DNA of 64,000 nt, from contig CAVSJO010000006.1 of NCBI GenBank assembly GCA_963728445.1, forward strand, positions 1,302,001 to 1,366,000, read 5' to 3'. Positions 53,693 to 62,514 of the stretch are shown one piece after another; the first letter of the stretch is position 1; each line of letters begins with the position of its first letter. The position numbers were made by a program, and so were the translations under genes. The DNA comes from CAVSJO01 sp963728445. Its GTDB lineage: Bacteria > Gemmatimonadota > Gemmatimonadetes > Longimicrobiales > RSA9. The notes beneath the pieces were generated by a model, which was not told the DNA's origin, searched no databases, and saw only the letters and a program-made list of their open reading frames with translations.

Positions 53693-53965
53693 ATGACCGC
53701 CCGCCGCTGGTCTCAGCTCGCGGTGACCGGCCTCTTCCTGGCACTCGTTCGCACGCTCGGAGAGTACTTTCGCCTGCGCCACGCGGGCGGTGCGCCGGCC
53801 GGCGAGGACGTCCTGGCGATCTACGTGGCCGGTGCCCTCGTCGCCGCCGTCGCCTGCTGGATCTCCGTCACCCTCTACTTCTTCCGCCGCTACCGGTCCT
53901 CCGCCCTGGTCTTCCCCCTGGCGGTGGCCGTGATGCTGTGTATCAAGTTCACCCGGTTGAGCTGA
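53693..53965 (+). CDS. Small two-to-three-helix membrane protein
   Basis: 90 residues. Hydrophobic helices lie at about 8-22, 39-62 and 70-85. The segment ALVRTLGEYFRLRHA between the first two is amphipathic. No named family is recognised. It starts 25 bp after the PAS histidine kinase gene on the same strand and could be its membrane partner (inference). Confidence 0.65.
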   Translation: MTARRWSQLAVTGLFLALVRTLGEYFRLRHAGGAPAGEDVLAIYVAGALVAAVACWISVTLYFFRRYRSSALVFPLAVAVMLCIKFTRLS

Positions 53966-54016
53966 GGCTGCCCACGCCGCCGAGTTCGTCGGCGGCTTAC
54001 GTCCACTGACGAAAAC

Positions 54017-54048
54017 GAGCGGCGCCCCGGAAGACCGGGACGCCGCTC
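54017..54048. terminator. Bidirectional hairpin terminator
   Basis: GAGCGGCG-C-CCCGG pairs with CCGGG-A-CGCCGCTC across a short AAGA loop, with one C-A mismatch. GAAAAC precedes it, giving a U-run for minus-strand transcripts. It separates two convergent genes. Confidence 0.7.
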
Positions 54049-54100
54049 GGACCGGCCCGCCGGACGCGTGGCCCGGCGAGCTGCGCTACTCGTCGTCGGC

Positions 54101-55087
54101 TCAGCCGCCCGCAGCGAGCGACGCGGCGGTGAGGACGAAGTCAACGGTGACCTGGCCGCTCTCGTCCACCGTGATCTGCTGCGGCATGACGGGATCCGTC
54201 ACGAAGTCCAGCAGGGACGTCCCCGCGTCCATGGGCCCGATGATGGAGACGTCGTACGTGCCCGGGACGACGTATCCGAAGTCCGCCTCGTACGTGCCGT
54301 CCGAGTCCGCGTCCGTGAACGCGACAGTCTCGCCCTGGACGGACGGGTCGGCGTCCGTGCTCTTCAGCTCCGCCTCGAAGTCGCCGAGCGTCGTGCCGGC
54401 CAGGATCGCGTCCAGGCCTCCTGCGTCGATCAGGTCCTGGCTCAGCGCGGCCGTGACCTTCACGTCACCCGCGAGCTGCACCTCGGTCGCCTTCAGGCTC
54501 GGGTGCATGATCCACATCCCCGAGTTGCCGGCCTGGTGGCCGAAGGAGTCCTCGACGTTGAAGTCGACGAGCAGATTGGCGTCGTTCTCCAGGTCCAGCG
54601 CGCCGCCCGGGAACGTCACCTTCAGTCCGCTCTGGGCGCAGCTCGGGCACTTGAGCGTGCCGTCCACGGTCATGTCCTCGGGCACCTGATCGTACCCGTC
54701 CGTGGCGTACACCTTCTCTGTGCCGTTCTCGTTCACCACGATGTAGGCGCCGTCGATGACGAAGCGCATCTGGCCGTACGTGCCGGCCTTCACCGACTCG
54801 CCGTCCACGAGCGTCATGACGTCGTTCGACAGGGTGAGCAGATCCGTCGTCACCGGGGTCGACATGAGGACTTCGTCCTCCGTCGCCTGGTCCGCGCTGC
54901 TGCCCGAGAGGTAGATCTTCGATATCGTCACGACGGCGGCCGTCACGTCCGCCGAAGGCGCGTCCGTGAGCTGCACGGTGACACGGGATGTGTCGCTGCC
55001 CCCGATCCCATTCGTGTCGCTGCAGGCGGTGAGGCCAAACGCCACTACCGTGGCGGCCACGCCCGTCGTTGCTAGTCGTTTCAGCAT
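54101..55087 (-). CDS. DUF4382-domain lipoprotein
   Basis: 328 residues. The signal peptide ends in a lipobox-like GLTAC (Cys22). The DUF4382 domain (about 35-185) begins with VTVQLTDAPSADVTAAVVTI and includes AGTYGQMRFVIDGAYIVV. A CPSC pair near residue 148 could bind metal or form a disulphide. The C-terminal part has a beta-sandwich typical of carboxypeptidase-regulatory-like folds (TYEADFGYVVPGTYDVSII). AGGAGAAG precedes the ATG. It is a surface protein of unknown function. Confidence 0.85.
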   Translation of the reverse strand: MLKRLATTGVAATVVAFGLTACSDTNGIGGSDTSRVTVQLTDAPSADVTAAVVTISKIYLSGSSADQATEDEVLMSTPVTTDLLTLSNDVMTLVDGESVKAGTYGQMRFVIDGAYIVVNENGTEKVYATDGYDQVPEDMTVDGTLKCPSCAQSGLKVTFPGGALDLENDANLLVDFNVEDSFGHQAGNSGMWIMHPSLKATEVQLAGDVKVTAALSQDLIDAGGLDAILAGTTLGDFEAELKSTDADPSVQGETVAFTDADSDGTYEADFGYVVPGTYDVSIIGPMDAGTSLLDFVTDPVMPQQITVDESGQVTVDFVLTAASLAAGG

Positions 55088-55220
55088 TTCGTTCTTCTCC
55101 TGCTCAGGTTCTGGTGAGCCTGGGCCGGCCGGCGCCTCGTGCGCCGACCACAGTGTAGGGACGATTGCATGGCAAGAAACGTCACACTTCGGGGGCTTTG
55201 TGGTTTGAGGGCGTGTTGAA

Positions 55221-55346
55221 AGGCGGGCGACGGACTGCGGGCGGGGTACGGCGGGCGAGGTACTGCGGGCGGGGTGAGGCGGGTGGGGTGAGGCGGGCGG
55301 GGTGACTGCGGGCGGGGGACTGCGGGCGGGATACTGCGGGGGCGGA
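55221..55346 (+). repeat. 14-nt repeat array upstream of the thioesterase gene
   Basis: About nine units of the same family as at 17434 (GTACGGCGGGCGAG, GTACTGCGGGCGGG, then GTGAGGCGGGYGGG and GGACTGCGGGCGGG). It ends 41 bp before the thioesterase start and lies 134 bp upstream of the divergent 55087 start. Confidence 0.8.
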
Positions 55347-55387
55347 GGGCGGTGGCATGTCTGGAAGGGGGCGGCTAGGTTTTTTCC

Positions 55388-55828
55388 ATGAATCCTGATC
55401 TTTTGGCGGATTTCCCTGTGGTGCTGGACGTGGCCGTGCGCTGGGGCGACATGGACGCGTTCGGGCACGTGAACAACACGCTCTTCTTCCGCTACTTCGA
55501 GATCGCGCGCATCGAGTACCTGGTCCGTATCGAATTCCGGGAAGGGGCGACGTCGGGTGGGGTCGGTCCGATCCTCGCCTCGACCCACTGCCGCTTCCGC
55601 CGGCCGCTGACCTTTCCCGACACTGCCGTGGTGGGCGCGCGAGGTCTTGACGTATCGCAGGACCGCTTCACAATGGAGTACCGTATCTTCAGCCGCGCGC
55701 AGGACGCGATCGCGGCGGAGGGTGGCGGGCTCGTCGTCGCCTACGACTACGGCGCCGGGTCGAAGGCGGCGCTGCCGGAAGACGTGAAGAAGCGGATCGC
55801 CGAGCTCGAGAGTAGCCGCAGCAGCTGA
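55388..55828 (+). CDS. Hotdog-fold acyl-CoA thioesterase
   Basis: 146 residues of the 4-hydroxybenzoyl-CoA thioesterase/YbgC type. The signature VRWGDMDAFGHVNNTLFFRY carries the catalytic Asp and the conserved HVNN. THCRFRRPLTFPD is also typical. It hydrolyses a small acyl-CoA or fatty acyl-CoA in the cytoplasm; the exact substrate is unknown. It starts 41 bp after a 14-nt repeat array and is followed after 24 bp by a peptidase gene on the same strand. Confidence 0.92.
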   Translation: MNPDLLADFPVVLDVAVRWGDMDAFGHVNNTLFFRYFEIARIEYLVRIEFREGATSGGVGPILASTHCRFRRPLTFPDTAVVGARGLDVSQDRFTMEYRIFSRAQDAIAAEGGGLVVAYDYGAGSKAALPEDVKKRIAELESSRSS

Positions 55829-55852
55829 GCCTCCCCGAACCCGAGGACTGCC

Positions 55853-57410
55853 ATGAAGCGCGTCGTGCTCGTCGTGGTTGGCGTGATCGTCGTCGCCGTG
55901 CTCGTGCTGGGTGCCGTGACCTGGCGCAACAGCGCTCGCCTCGCGTCGAAGCAGCCGGACGTGGCCGCGGCGCCCGTCGTGACGATCGACCCGGCGGCGA
56001 CGAATCGCATGGCCGGCATGCTGCGCTGGCGGACCGTGTCGAACATGGACCGGTCCCAGTTCCCGTCGGACCAGTTCGACTCCCTGCACGCCTACATGGC
56101 GCGCACGTGGCCGCGGGCCGACAGCGCGCTCACGAAGGAGCAGTTCGGCGAGTCGCTGCTGTACACGTGGCAGGGCACCGATCCGTCCCTCAAGCCGATC
56201 GTGCTGATGGCCCACCAGGACGTCGTCCCGGTGGAGCCGGGCACCGAGGGCCGCTGGGAGCACGGCGCGTTCGAGGGGGCCATCGCCGACGACTGGGTGT
56301 GGGGACGCGGGTCGCTGGACGACAAGGTCAACGTCGCGGGTGAGCTGGAGGCCGTCGACATGCTGGCGGGGGAGGGCTTCCGGCCGGCGCGGACCGTCAT
56401 CCTGGCGTTCGGGCAGGACGAGGAGGTCGGCGGCGCCGACGGCGCGCGCAAGCTGGCCGACCTGCTGAAGCAGCGCGGCGTCGAGGCCGAGCTGGTCATG
56501 GACGAGGGCGGCGCCATCATGGACAGCGTCTTCCCCGGCCTCGACGCCCGGGCAGCCCTCATCGGCATCGCCGAGAAGGGGTACGCCAGCATCGAGCTGT
56601 CCGTCCCGTCCGAGGGCGGCCACTCCTCCACGCCGCCCCTCCACACGCCCATCGCCACCCTCGCCCGGGCCCTCGTGCGCCTCGAGGAGAACCCCATGCC
56701 CGCCCGCCTCGACGGGGCGACCCGCGCCATGATCGACTACGTCGGGCCGGAGCTCCACGGCACCGCCCGCGCCGCGTTCGCCAACCTCTGGCTCACGAAG
56801 GGCATGGTCATCGACCGCCTCATGGGGGAGGCCGCCACCGCCGCCATGGTCCACACGACCACCGCGCCCACCATGCTCTCCGGCAGCCCCAAGGACAACG
56901 TGCTGCCGAGCCGGCCCAGCGCCGTCGTCAACTTCCGCATCCTGCCCGGGCGACGACGTCGCTTCCGTCCTCGAGCACGTGAAGCGGACCGTGAACGACG
57001 ACCGCGTGCAGGTGAAGGTGCTGGACACGTTCTCGACGGAGCCGTCGCCCGTCTCCGACCCCAACAGCGAGACGTTCCACGCCCTCCAGCGCACGATCCG
57101 CTCCGTCTTCCCGGGAACCGTCACGCTGCCGTACCTGGTCATCGGCGGCACCGACTCCCGCTACTACCGGGAGATCTCGCCGAACGTCTATCGCTTCGCG
57201 CCCATGGCCATCCAGCGGACCGACATGGAGCGGGTGCACGGCACGAACGAGCGGATCGGGGTCACGTCCTATCTCGAGGGCGTGCGGTTCTACCGGCAGA
57301 TGCTGAAGGACATGGCGGGCGCGCCGGTTCGGACGGAGGCGCCGGCAGGGGCGGCAGGTGCGGCCGGGGCCGCAGGGGCGGCCGCCGGCCCGGGAGGAAC
57401 CGACCGCTGA
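55853..57410 (+). pseudogene. M20-family metallopeptidase with a +1 frameshift
   Basis: The first part has an N-terminal membrane anchor (residues about 5-25) and carboxypeptidase-S/PM20D1-like motifs: LMAHQDVVPVEPGTEGRW, WGRGSLDDKV and FGQDEEVGG. After NFRILPG the frame is lost. Skipping one G in the GGG run at 56948-56950 restores DDVASVLEHVKRTVNDDRVQ and the rest of the dimerisation and catalytic domain (ending at 57410). The joined protein would be about 518 residues, normal for the family. It is either inactive or carries a sequencing error. Confidence 0.86.
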
Positions 57411-57423
57411 GGACCGGCGGAAG

Positions 57424-58683
57424 CTACGCGCCGCCGCCCGCCTTCCCCTCCAGCCTCTTCAGGTGCGCGCGGATGGCGTCGGTCCCCGCGTAGCCAGCGG
57501 CCTCGGCCCGCCGCAGCGCCTCCCGCTGCGTCGCGAGGGCGTCGGCCGTCCGTCCGGCGGCCTCCAGCCCATCGGCCAGGCTGTCGTACGCGTTGGGCGA
57601 CGCCGGGTGCGCGGCGACGTTGCGCTCGAACACCCGCACCGCCGCCTCCGGCTTCCCGAACTGGAGCACCGCGTAGCCGATCCGGTTCAACAGCGGCTCC
57701 GTCGCCTCGATGTCCAAGCCATACTGCCGGGACGCCGCCGCGTAGCGGGCGTCGACCCCGTCCAGGTCCCCCGTCACGATCGCCCGCTCCATCACGCTTT
57801 CCGGGAGCGCCCAGTCGCCGAAGATCGTCTCCAGCCCGTCGTAGATCGTGCGGTGCGGGTTGCTGCCGTGGGACTCGTGGGGCATGACGCGGTACCAGGA
57901 CCGGAAGCCGGCCGGCTGCGCCATTTCGAGGGACGTCGCCAGCGCCCGCGCCGGGTCGATCATGCTCGGGCCCTCCTCTCCGCCTGTCGTCATGTACAGC
58001 GACCGGCCCTTCAGCTCTTCGGTCGGCAGCCGCTCCTCCAGCTCCTTCGCGAAGGCCCCGTCGTCCCACCACAGGCTCGGGCTCACGGCGACGTAGCCCT
58101 GGAACGCCTGCGGCCGATCCAGCAGTGCATCGAGGACGAGCAGGCCGCCGAACGAATGGCCCACCAGCACGCGGTAGGGCAGCGTCCGGTAGCGCGCGTC
58201 GACCCAGGGCGCGACCTCGTCGGACAGGAACGACAGGAAGTCAGCGGCGCCGCCCGCCGTCGGGAAGTGCTGGGTGAGCGTGTCGGAGGAGCCCGGGAGC
58301 GGAAACCTGGCGCTGTCGACCGCCGCCGGCGGCGTGAGGTCGTGCGTCCGGTCCCGGGTGTTCGGGATGGACACCACGATCATCTCCGGCATCCGGTTCT
58401 GGGCCGCCAGGAACTGCGTGATCCCGCTCACGTGCAGGAAGTGCGCGTCGCCGTCGAGGAGGAAGAGGACCGGGTAACGCGTGTCGGAGCGGCCGTAGGA
58501 GTCCGGCAGGTGGATCTGAAGCGGCCGGTTCTCGCTCAGCACCGTCGAGCGGACCACCACCCACGAGCCGATGGTGACGGCGTCCGGCACCTCCTGCGCG
58601 CGCAGGGGCGAGACGGCGAGCAGCGCGAGCCCGAGCGCGCGACGGGCGAAGGCGGCGGCGGTGGCGCTGGTGGTGGGGGACAT
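57424..58683 (-). CDS. Secreted esterase-fold hydrolase with C-terminal TPR-like region
   Basis: 419 residues. The signal peptide (about 1-29, ending PLRAQ) is followed by an IroE/EstD-type alpha/beta hydrolase (about 45-280) with nucleophile elbow LVGHSFGGLLVL and a late His in MPHESHGSNPH. The last 100 residues form TPR-like helices (YAVLQFGKPEAAVRVFERNV). Members act on esters of small molecules such as siderophores; the substrate here is unknown. The ATG at 58683 gives the signal peptide; longer frames do not. It is convergent with the frameshifted peptidase, with 13 bp between the stops. Confidence 0.87.
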   Translation of the reverse strand: MSPTTSATAAAFARRALGLALLAVSPLRAQEVPDAVTIGSWVVVRSTVLSENRPLQIHLPDSYGRSDTRYPVLFLLDGDAHFLHVSGITQFLAAQNRMPEMIVVSIPNTRDRTHDLTPPAAVDSARFPLPGSSDTLTQHFPTAGGAADFLSFLSDEVAPWVDARYRTLPYRVLVGHSFGGLLVLDALLDRPQAFQGYVAVSPSLWWDDGAFAKELEERLPTEELKGRSLYMTTGGEEGPSMIDPARALATSLEMAQPAGFRSWYRVMPHESHGSNPHRTIYDGLETIFGDWALPESVMERAIVTGDLDGVDARYAAASRQYGLDIEATEPLLNRIGYAVLQFGKPEAAVRVFERNVAAHPASPNAYDSLADGLEAAGRTADALATQREALRRAEAAGYAGTDAIRAHLKRLEGKAGGGA

Positions 58684-58850
58684 CCCGCGGCCTTTCGACG
58701 GGAGGAGGGACTGCCCTCGACCGTAGAATATCGGTTGGCTCCGCCGGGCCGTCCACGACCTTGCCCGGCCCGGGGGCGCCGTCGATCTTTCGTTCGCACC
58801 GCGCAGTCCGGGATCCGGGGGCTGTCGTCCACCCGAGGTCGGGAGGAACC

Positions 58851-59909
58851 GTGACACCCATCGCGCATCGCCCGCTCCGTCTGTCGCGCCGCGGCGCGGC
58901 GCTCCTCGCCTTCGTCCTCCTGGCGACGGCGCTCGTCACCCTCGAGCCGCGCCTCGTCCTGCCGGCCGCCGGCGATCCCCGCCTCCTCGAGGTCGGCGTC
59001 ACGGCGGACCTCCTGCTCATGCCGCCCCTGCTGTACTGGCTCCTCCTCGTGCGCCCGGGGCTCGCCCGGGCGTGGACGGTGCTGGTCGTGTTCGTGGCCG
59101 CGGCGGCCGCCGCGGAGCTCGTGCTGCCGGCCGGGCGACGGGGCACGCTCCACGCCCTGCGCTGGCTGCCCGCCGCCGGCGAGCTCGGGCTCCTGGCCTT
59201 CCTAGCCGTGCGCGTGCGGCGCGGAGTGCGGACGGCCGGCGCCGCGTCGGCCGACGTCCTCGACCGGACGCGGGCGGCGGCCGCGCAGGTGTTCGGCTCC
59301 GGCGTCGTCGCCGACGCCGTCGCCTACGAGGCCGCGCTCCTCGCGTACCTGTTCGCGCGCGGGAAGGCGCCGACCGTGGCGGGCGAGGTGGCGGAAGGCG
59401 AGGTGGCGGCTGGCGGGGCCGCCGCTGGCGCCTTCACGTTCCACCGGAAGAGCGGCTACGGCGGCCTGCTCTTCGCCATGGTCCTGGCCGTTTCCGCGGA
59501 AACGCTGCCCGTGCACCTGCTCGTGTCCCGCTGGAGCGGGCTCGCGGCGTGGATCCTCACGGCGCTCAGCGTCTACACCGTCGTCTGGCTCCTCGCCGAT
59601 TACCGGGCCCTCGCCCGCCGCCCCACCCGCGTCGACGCCCGCGTCCTGCGCCTCCGCTTCGGCCTGCGCTGGAGCCTCGACCTACCGCTCGCGCACGTCC
59701 GTCACGTGAGCGACCTCGTGCCGCCGGGGACCGACAAGCGCTCCGTCGACCTGCGCCTCGCGCTGCCGGGCGCGCGCTGGCTGGTCGTCGAGCTGGCGGA
59801 GCCGGTGCCGGCGCGAGGGCCGTACGGCGTGCGGCGCTCGGTCCGCACCATCGGGCTGGCGCTGGACGACCCCGAGGCGTTCCGGCGCGCACTCGGAGCC
59901 ATGACGTGA
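58851..59909 (+). CDS. Integral membrane protein of unknown function
   Basis: 352 residues, GTG start set by GGGAGGAACC. Five or six hydrophobic helices are visible (about 14-32, 44-65, 74-94, 100-118, 200-222, 230-248). They are followed by a soluble beta-rich C-terminal domain (about 265-352) that includes DLPLAHVRHVSDLVPPGTDK. A low-complexity Ala/Gly/Glu loop lies near residue 185. No named family is recognised. It stands alone between a divergent esterase and a peptidase remnant. Confidence 0.7.
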   Translation: MTPIAHRPLRLSRRGAALLAFVLLATALVTLEPRLVLPAAGDPRLLEVGVTADLLLMPPLLYWLLLVRPGLARAWTVLVVFVAAAAAAELVLPAGRRGTLHALRWLPAAGELGLLAFLAVRVRRGVRTAGAASADVLDRTRAAAAQVFGSGVVADAVAYEAALLAYLFARGKAPTVAGEVAEGEVAAGGAAAGAFTFHRKSGYGGLLFAMVLAVSAETLPVHLLVSRWSGLAAWILTALSVYTVVWLLADYRALARRPTRVDARVLRLRFGLRWSLDLPLAHVRHVSDLVPPGTDKRSVDLRLALPGARWLVVELAEPVPARGPYGVRRSVRTIGLALDDPEAFRRALGAMT

Positions 59910-59949
59910 TCGTTCGCTCGTAGACCTTCCTTCCGATGGAGTCCCGGCC

Positions 59950-60150
59950 ATGAGGCGGCCGACCGCCCGGACTGTGACGCCGCACGCCGCGGGAGGGCAC
60001 GTCCTGCGCTTCGACTTTCCGGAGATGCGCGCCGGCATGGCCGAGTACGACAAGGGCCCGGCGCAAACGACCGTCTTCTACTTCCTGGACGGCGCGGCGG
60101 CGGGGGCGGACGTGCGGAGGGGGCGCGGCCGGGACAGTGAACGTACCCTT
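59950..60150 (+). pseudogene. Remnant of a P1-family (DmpA/S58) peptidase N-terminus
   Basis: The frame from ATG 59950 reads HVLRFDFPEMRAGMAEYDKG, then PAQTTVFYF and a Gly/Ala stretch to ADVR, like the start of P1-family peptidases. One extra base (A at 60118) then shifts the frame. Skipping it gives GGAAGTVNVPFARSG, which continues the family's DVRGGA-x-GT motif. The catalytic region is absent. The remnant stops just before the MazEF operator. Confidence 0.7.
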
Positions 60151-60185
60151 CGCCCGATCTGGACGGAACCCGCGCGGCGACGTAC

Positions 60186-60197
60186 GTTACATGTAAC
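60186..60197. promoter_or_regulatory. 12-bp perfect palindrome, candidate MazE operator
   Basis: GTTACATGTAAC lies 20 bp before the antitoxin start, where autoregulatory operators of toxin-antitoxin operons sit. It is AT-rich relative to the surroundings. Confidence 0.6.
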
Positions 60198-60217
60198 ACC
60201 TCGTCGGGAGCGGCGGC

Positions 60218-60442
60218 ATGGCGGATCGGGATCGCAGGAAGTCGGCACGGGACAGAGTGCGGGCGTATCGGCGGCGGCTGCGTGAGCAGGGCCTGCGGCC
60301 GATCCAGATCTGGGTTCCGGACACCCGTTCCCGGGCGTTCCAGTCGCAGGCCCGCCGACAGTCCCGATCCGTGGCGGAGAGTCCGCACGCACGCGAGGAC
60401 CAGGACTTCATCGATTCCATATCGGAGTCCGGCGCGCCGTGA
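60218..60442 (+). CDS. mazE: MazE-type antitoxin (DUF3018)
   Basis: 74 residues. The sequence matches the DUF3018/MazE-like antitoxins: basic N-terminal helix (MADRDRRKSARDRVRAYRRR), then GLRPIQIWVPDTRS, and an acidic C-terminal toxin-binding tail (EDQDFIDSISE). It should bind DNA as a dimer, repress its own operon through the palindrome upstream, and neutralise the partner toxin. Its stop overlaps the toxin GTG start by four bases (GTGA), the standard arrangement. Confidence 0.88.
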   Translation: MADRDRRKSARDRVRAYRRRLREQGLRPIQIWVPDTRSRAFQSQARRQSRSVAESPHAREDQDFIDSISESGAP

Positions 60443-60789
60443 GGCGCGGTGAAATCTGGACCGTCTCGGCCGGAGGGGATTACGCGGGCAAGCCGCGTCC
60501 GGCCGTCATCGTCCAGGACGACGCCTTCGGGGCCACGGCGTCGATCACGATCTGCGTGTTCACGACCGACCCGACGGAAGCGCCGCTCTTCCGGATCGTC
60601 GTGGACCCTACCGACCGGAACGGCCTGCGCGAACGCAGCAGCATCATGGTCGACAAGATCACGACCGTGTCGAAATCGAAGATGGGAGGCCGCATCGGGT
60701 CGCTGGACGACGAGCACGTCGTCGCGCTGAACCAGTCGATCGCGGTATTCCTCGGTCTCGCCAGGTCGCCCCGCAGCCACGATCGATGA
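60439..60789 (+). CDS. mazF: MazF/PemK-family endoribonuclease toxin
   Basis: 116 residues with the PemK/MazF beta-barrel pattern: MRRGEIWTVSAGGDYAGKPR, then PAVIVQDD and RSSIMVDKITTVSKSKMGGR, which holds the catalytic Arg and Ser/Thr region. It would cleave mRNA at short motifs when released from its antitoxin. GTG start overlapping the antitoxin stop. It ends the two-gene operon; a metallo-beta-lactamase-fold gene follows 123 bp later. Confidence 0.92.
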   Translation: MRRGEIWTVSAGGDYAGKPRPAVIVQDDAFGATASITICVFTTDPTEAPLFRIVVDPTDRNGLRERSSIMVDKITTVSKSKMGGRIGSLDDEHVVALNQSIAVFLGLARSPRSHDR

Positions 60790-60912
60790 AGCACTGAGAT
60801 GGACGGGCGGGTCCGCGGTTCGGCTCTTCAGTTCCGTATTGGTCGAAATCGCCAATGACGGACCGGACGTAGCGAGCAATATTGGCCGTCCAGCCCACCA
60901 GGGAGGGACACC

Positions 60913-62391
60913 ATGCCGACGCGCCGGTACCTCGACGACGACATCGTCCGCGTCTACGATCGCGCCCACTTCCTCGCCACCGGGAAGAAGAAGCTGCTGG
61001 CCACCCTGTTCTGGGGGGACGACGTGCGCGTCGCCGGGCAGGAGGGCGACTTCTGGCACGTCCTCCAGCTCAAGCGCGTGTGGAACGACGCCGCGCATCG
61101 CTACGAGTGGCTGGACGGCCTGATCCCCGCCGACGCGCGCTTCCGGCCCGGGCCGCTGCTCAAGGTCCGCTTCGTCGACGTCGGCCAGGGCGACGCCGCC
61201 ATCGTCGAGACGCCGGCCGGCCATCTGATCCTCGTCGACGGAGGGGAGGAGGAGCACCTGCGGCGTTACGTGAGCGCCGCGTGGTCCCACGTGCTGCGCA
61301 CGAAATCCCTGAACGTGGCCGCGATCGTGGTCACGCACGGTGACGCCGACCACTTCGCCGGCCTGACGAAGCTCGCCGACGCGACGCGGCCGGGCCGCAC
61401 CGGCCCGATCATCGACGCCGCGCGCGTCTACCACAACGGGCTGGTGAAGGCCCCGTCGTCGAAGGACGGTCATCGACGTCCCGAGGCCGAGATGTTCGGC
61501 GCGAGCCGCAAGGCCGACGGCCGCACGTGGGCGACGGAGCTGGAGGACGACCTGCGCGCGGTGCCCGACGCCCGGATGAACGGCGAGTTCCGGAAATGGA
61601 AGGCGGCCCTCGCCGACATGGGCACGCGTTCGCCCGGCCTCGAGGTCCGTCGACTCTCGTACGGCGACGACGCCGCGTTCGACTTCGTCGACGACGACAT
61701 CGCCGTCGAGGTGCTCGGCCCGATCCCGGGCGAGATCGCCGGCAAGCCCGCGCTGCCGTTCCTGCACGCGGAAGGCAGCAGCTCCCTGTCGGCCAGCCAC
61801 ACGATCAACGGCCACTCCATCGTCCTCAAGATGACGTACGGCAACGTCCGCTTCCTGTTCGGCGCCGACCTGAACGCCGAGTCGGAGAACAGCCTGCTGG
61901 AGCGCACCCGCGCCGACGGCACGTCGCTCGCCGCCGAGGTGCTCAAGGTGCCGCACCACGGCTCCGCCGACTTCAGCCCCGGCATGCTGGAGGCCGTCCG
62001 CCCCGTGGTCAGCGTCGTCTCGTCCGGCGACGAGAACGCCGCCAAGGAGTACATCCACCCGCGCGCCGGCCTCGTCGGCGCCCTCGGCAAGTACTCCCGC
62101 GCCACCGTCGAGAAGCCGCTCATCTACGTGACCGAGATGGTCGCCTTCTTCGAGCGGCTCGGGCCGCGCTTCGTTCACGAGATCACCGACGGCGGAAACG
62201 AGTCCGCCGCGTCCGAGCGCGTCCAGAACACGTACGCCAAGACCACGTTCGGCATCGTCCACGTGCGCACGGACGGCAACCGCGTCCTGACCGTGACCCA
62301 CAGTGGGCGCGACGACCGCAAGGAGAGCTACGCGTTCACGGTGGACGCGGTGGGCGCGATCGAGTGGGAGGACGACGTGCGGCAGGTGTGA
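60913..62391 (+). CDS. ComEC/Rec2-like metallo-beta-lactamase-fold protein
   Basis: 492 residues, soluble. An N-terminal beta-rich segment (about 1-80, with VRVAGQEGDFWHVLQL) resembles SH3. It is followed by a metallo-beta-lactamase domain (about 85-400) with VDVGQGDAAIVET, VDGG, the metal motif THGDADHFAG, FLFGADLNAESE and VPHHGSADF. This is the stand-alone form of the ComEC C-terminal nuclease-like domain, without the transport channel. Such proteins are often found near toxin-antitoxin or defence genes; a nuclease or phosphodiesterase role is likely. AGGGAGG precedes the ATG. Confidence 0.9.
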   Translation: MPTRRYLDDDIVRVYDRAHFLATGKKKLLATLFWGDDVRVAGQEGDFWHVLQLKRVWNDAAHRYEWLDGLIPADARFRPGPLLKVRFVDVGQGDAAIVETPAGHLILVDGGEEEHLRRYVSAAWSHVLRTKSLNVAAIVVTHGDADHFAGLTKLADATRPGRTGPIIDAARVYHNGLVKAPSSKDGHRRPEAEMFGASRKADGRTWATELEDDLRAVPDARMNGEFRKWKAALADMGTRSPGLEVRRLSYGDDAAFDFVDDDIAVEVLGPIPGEIAGKPALPFLHAEGSSSLSASHTINGHSIVLKMTYGNVRFLFGADLNAESENSLLERTRADGTSLAAEVLKVPHHGSADFSPGMLEAVRPVVSVVSSGDENAAKEYIHPRAGLVGALGKYSRATVEKPLIYVTEMVAFFERLGPRFVHEITDGGNESAASERVQNTYAKTTFGIVHVRTDGNRVLTVTHSGRDDRKESYAFTVDAVGAIEWEDDVRQV

Positions 62392-62514
62392 CGGCACGGC
62401 CGTTCGCCGGCGCTGAGGCCGTATTCCTCCAGGCAGGGAATCGACGGTCGACACGGACGCCGACGCCCGGAGGCCGAAGCCCGAGCGGCCCGCCACCTGC
62501 GGCCCCACGCCCGC

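Noticed and set aside
60913..62391. Beta-lactam resistance enzyme
   Set aside because: The THGDADH motif, GADLN segment and PHHGS match the ComEC/Rec2 branch; there is no signal peptide.
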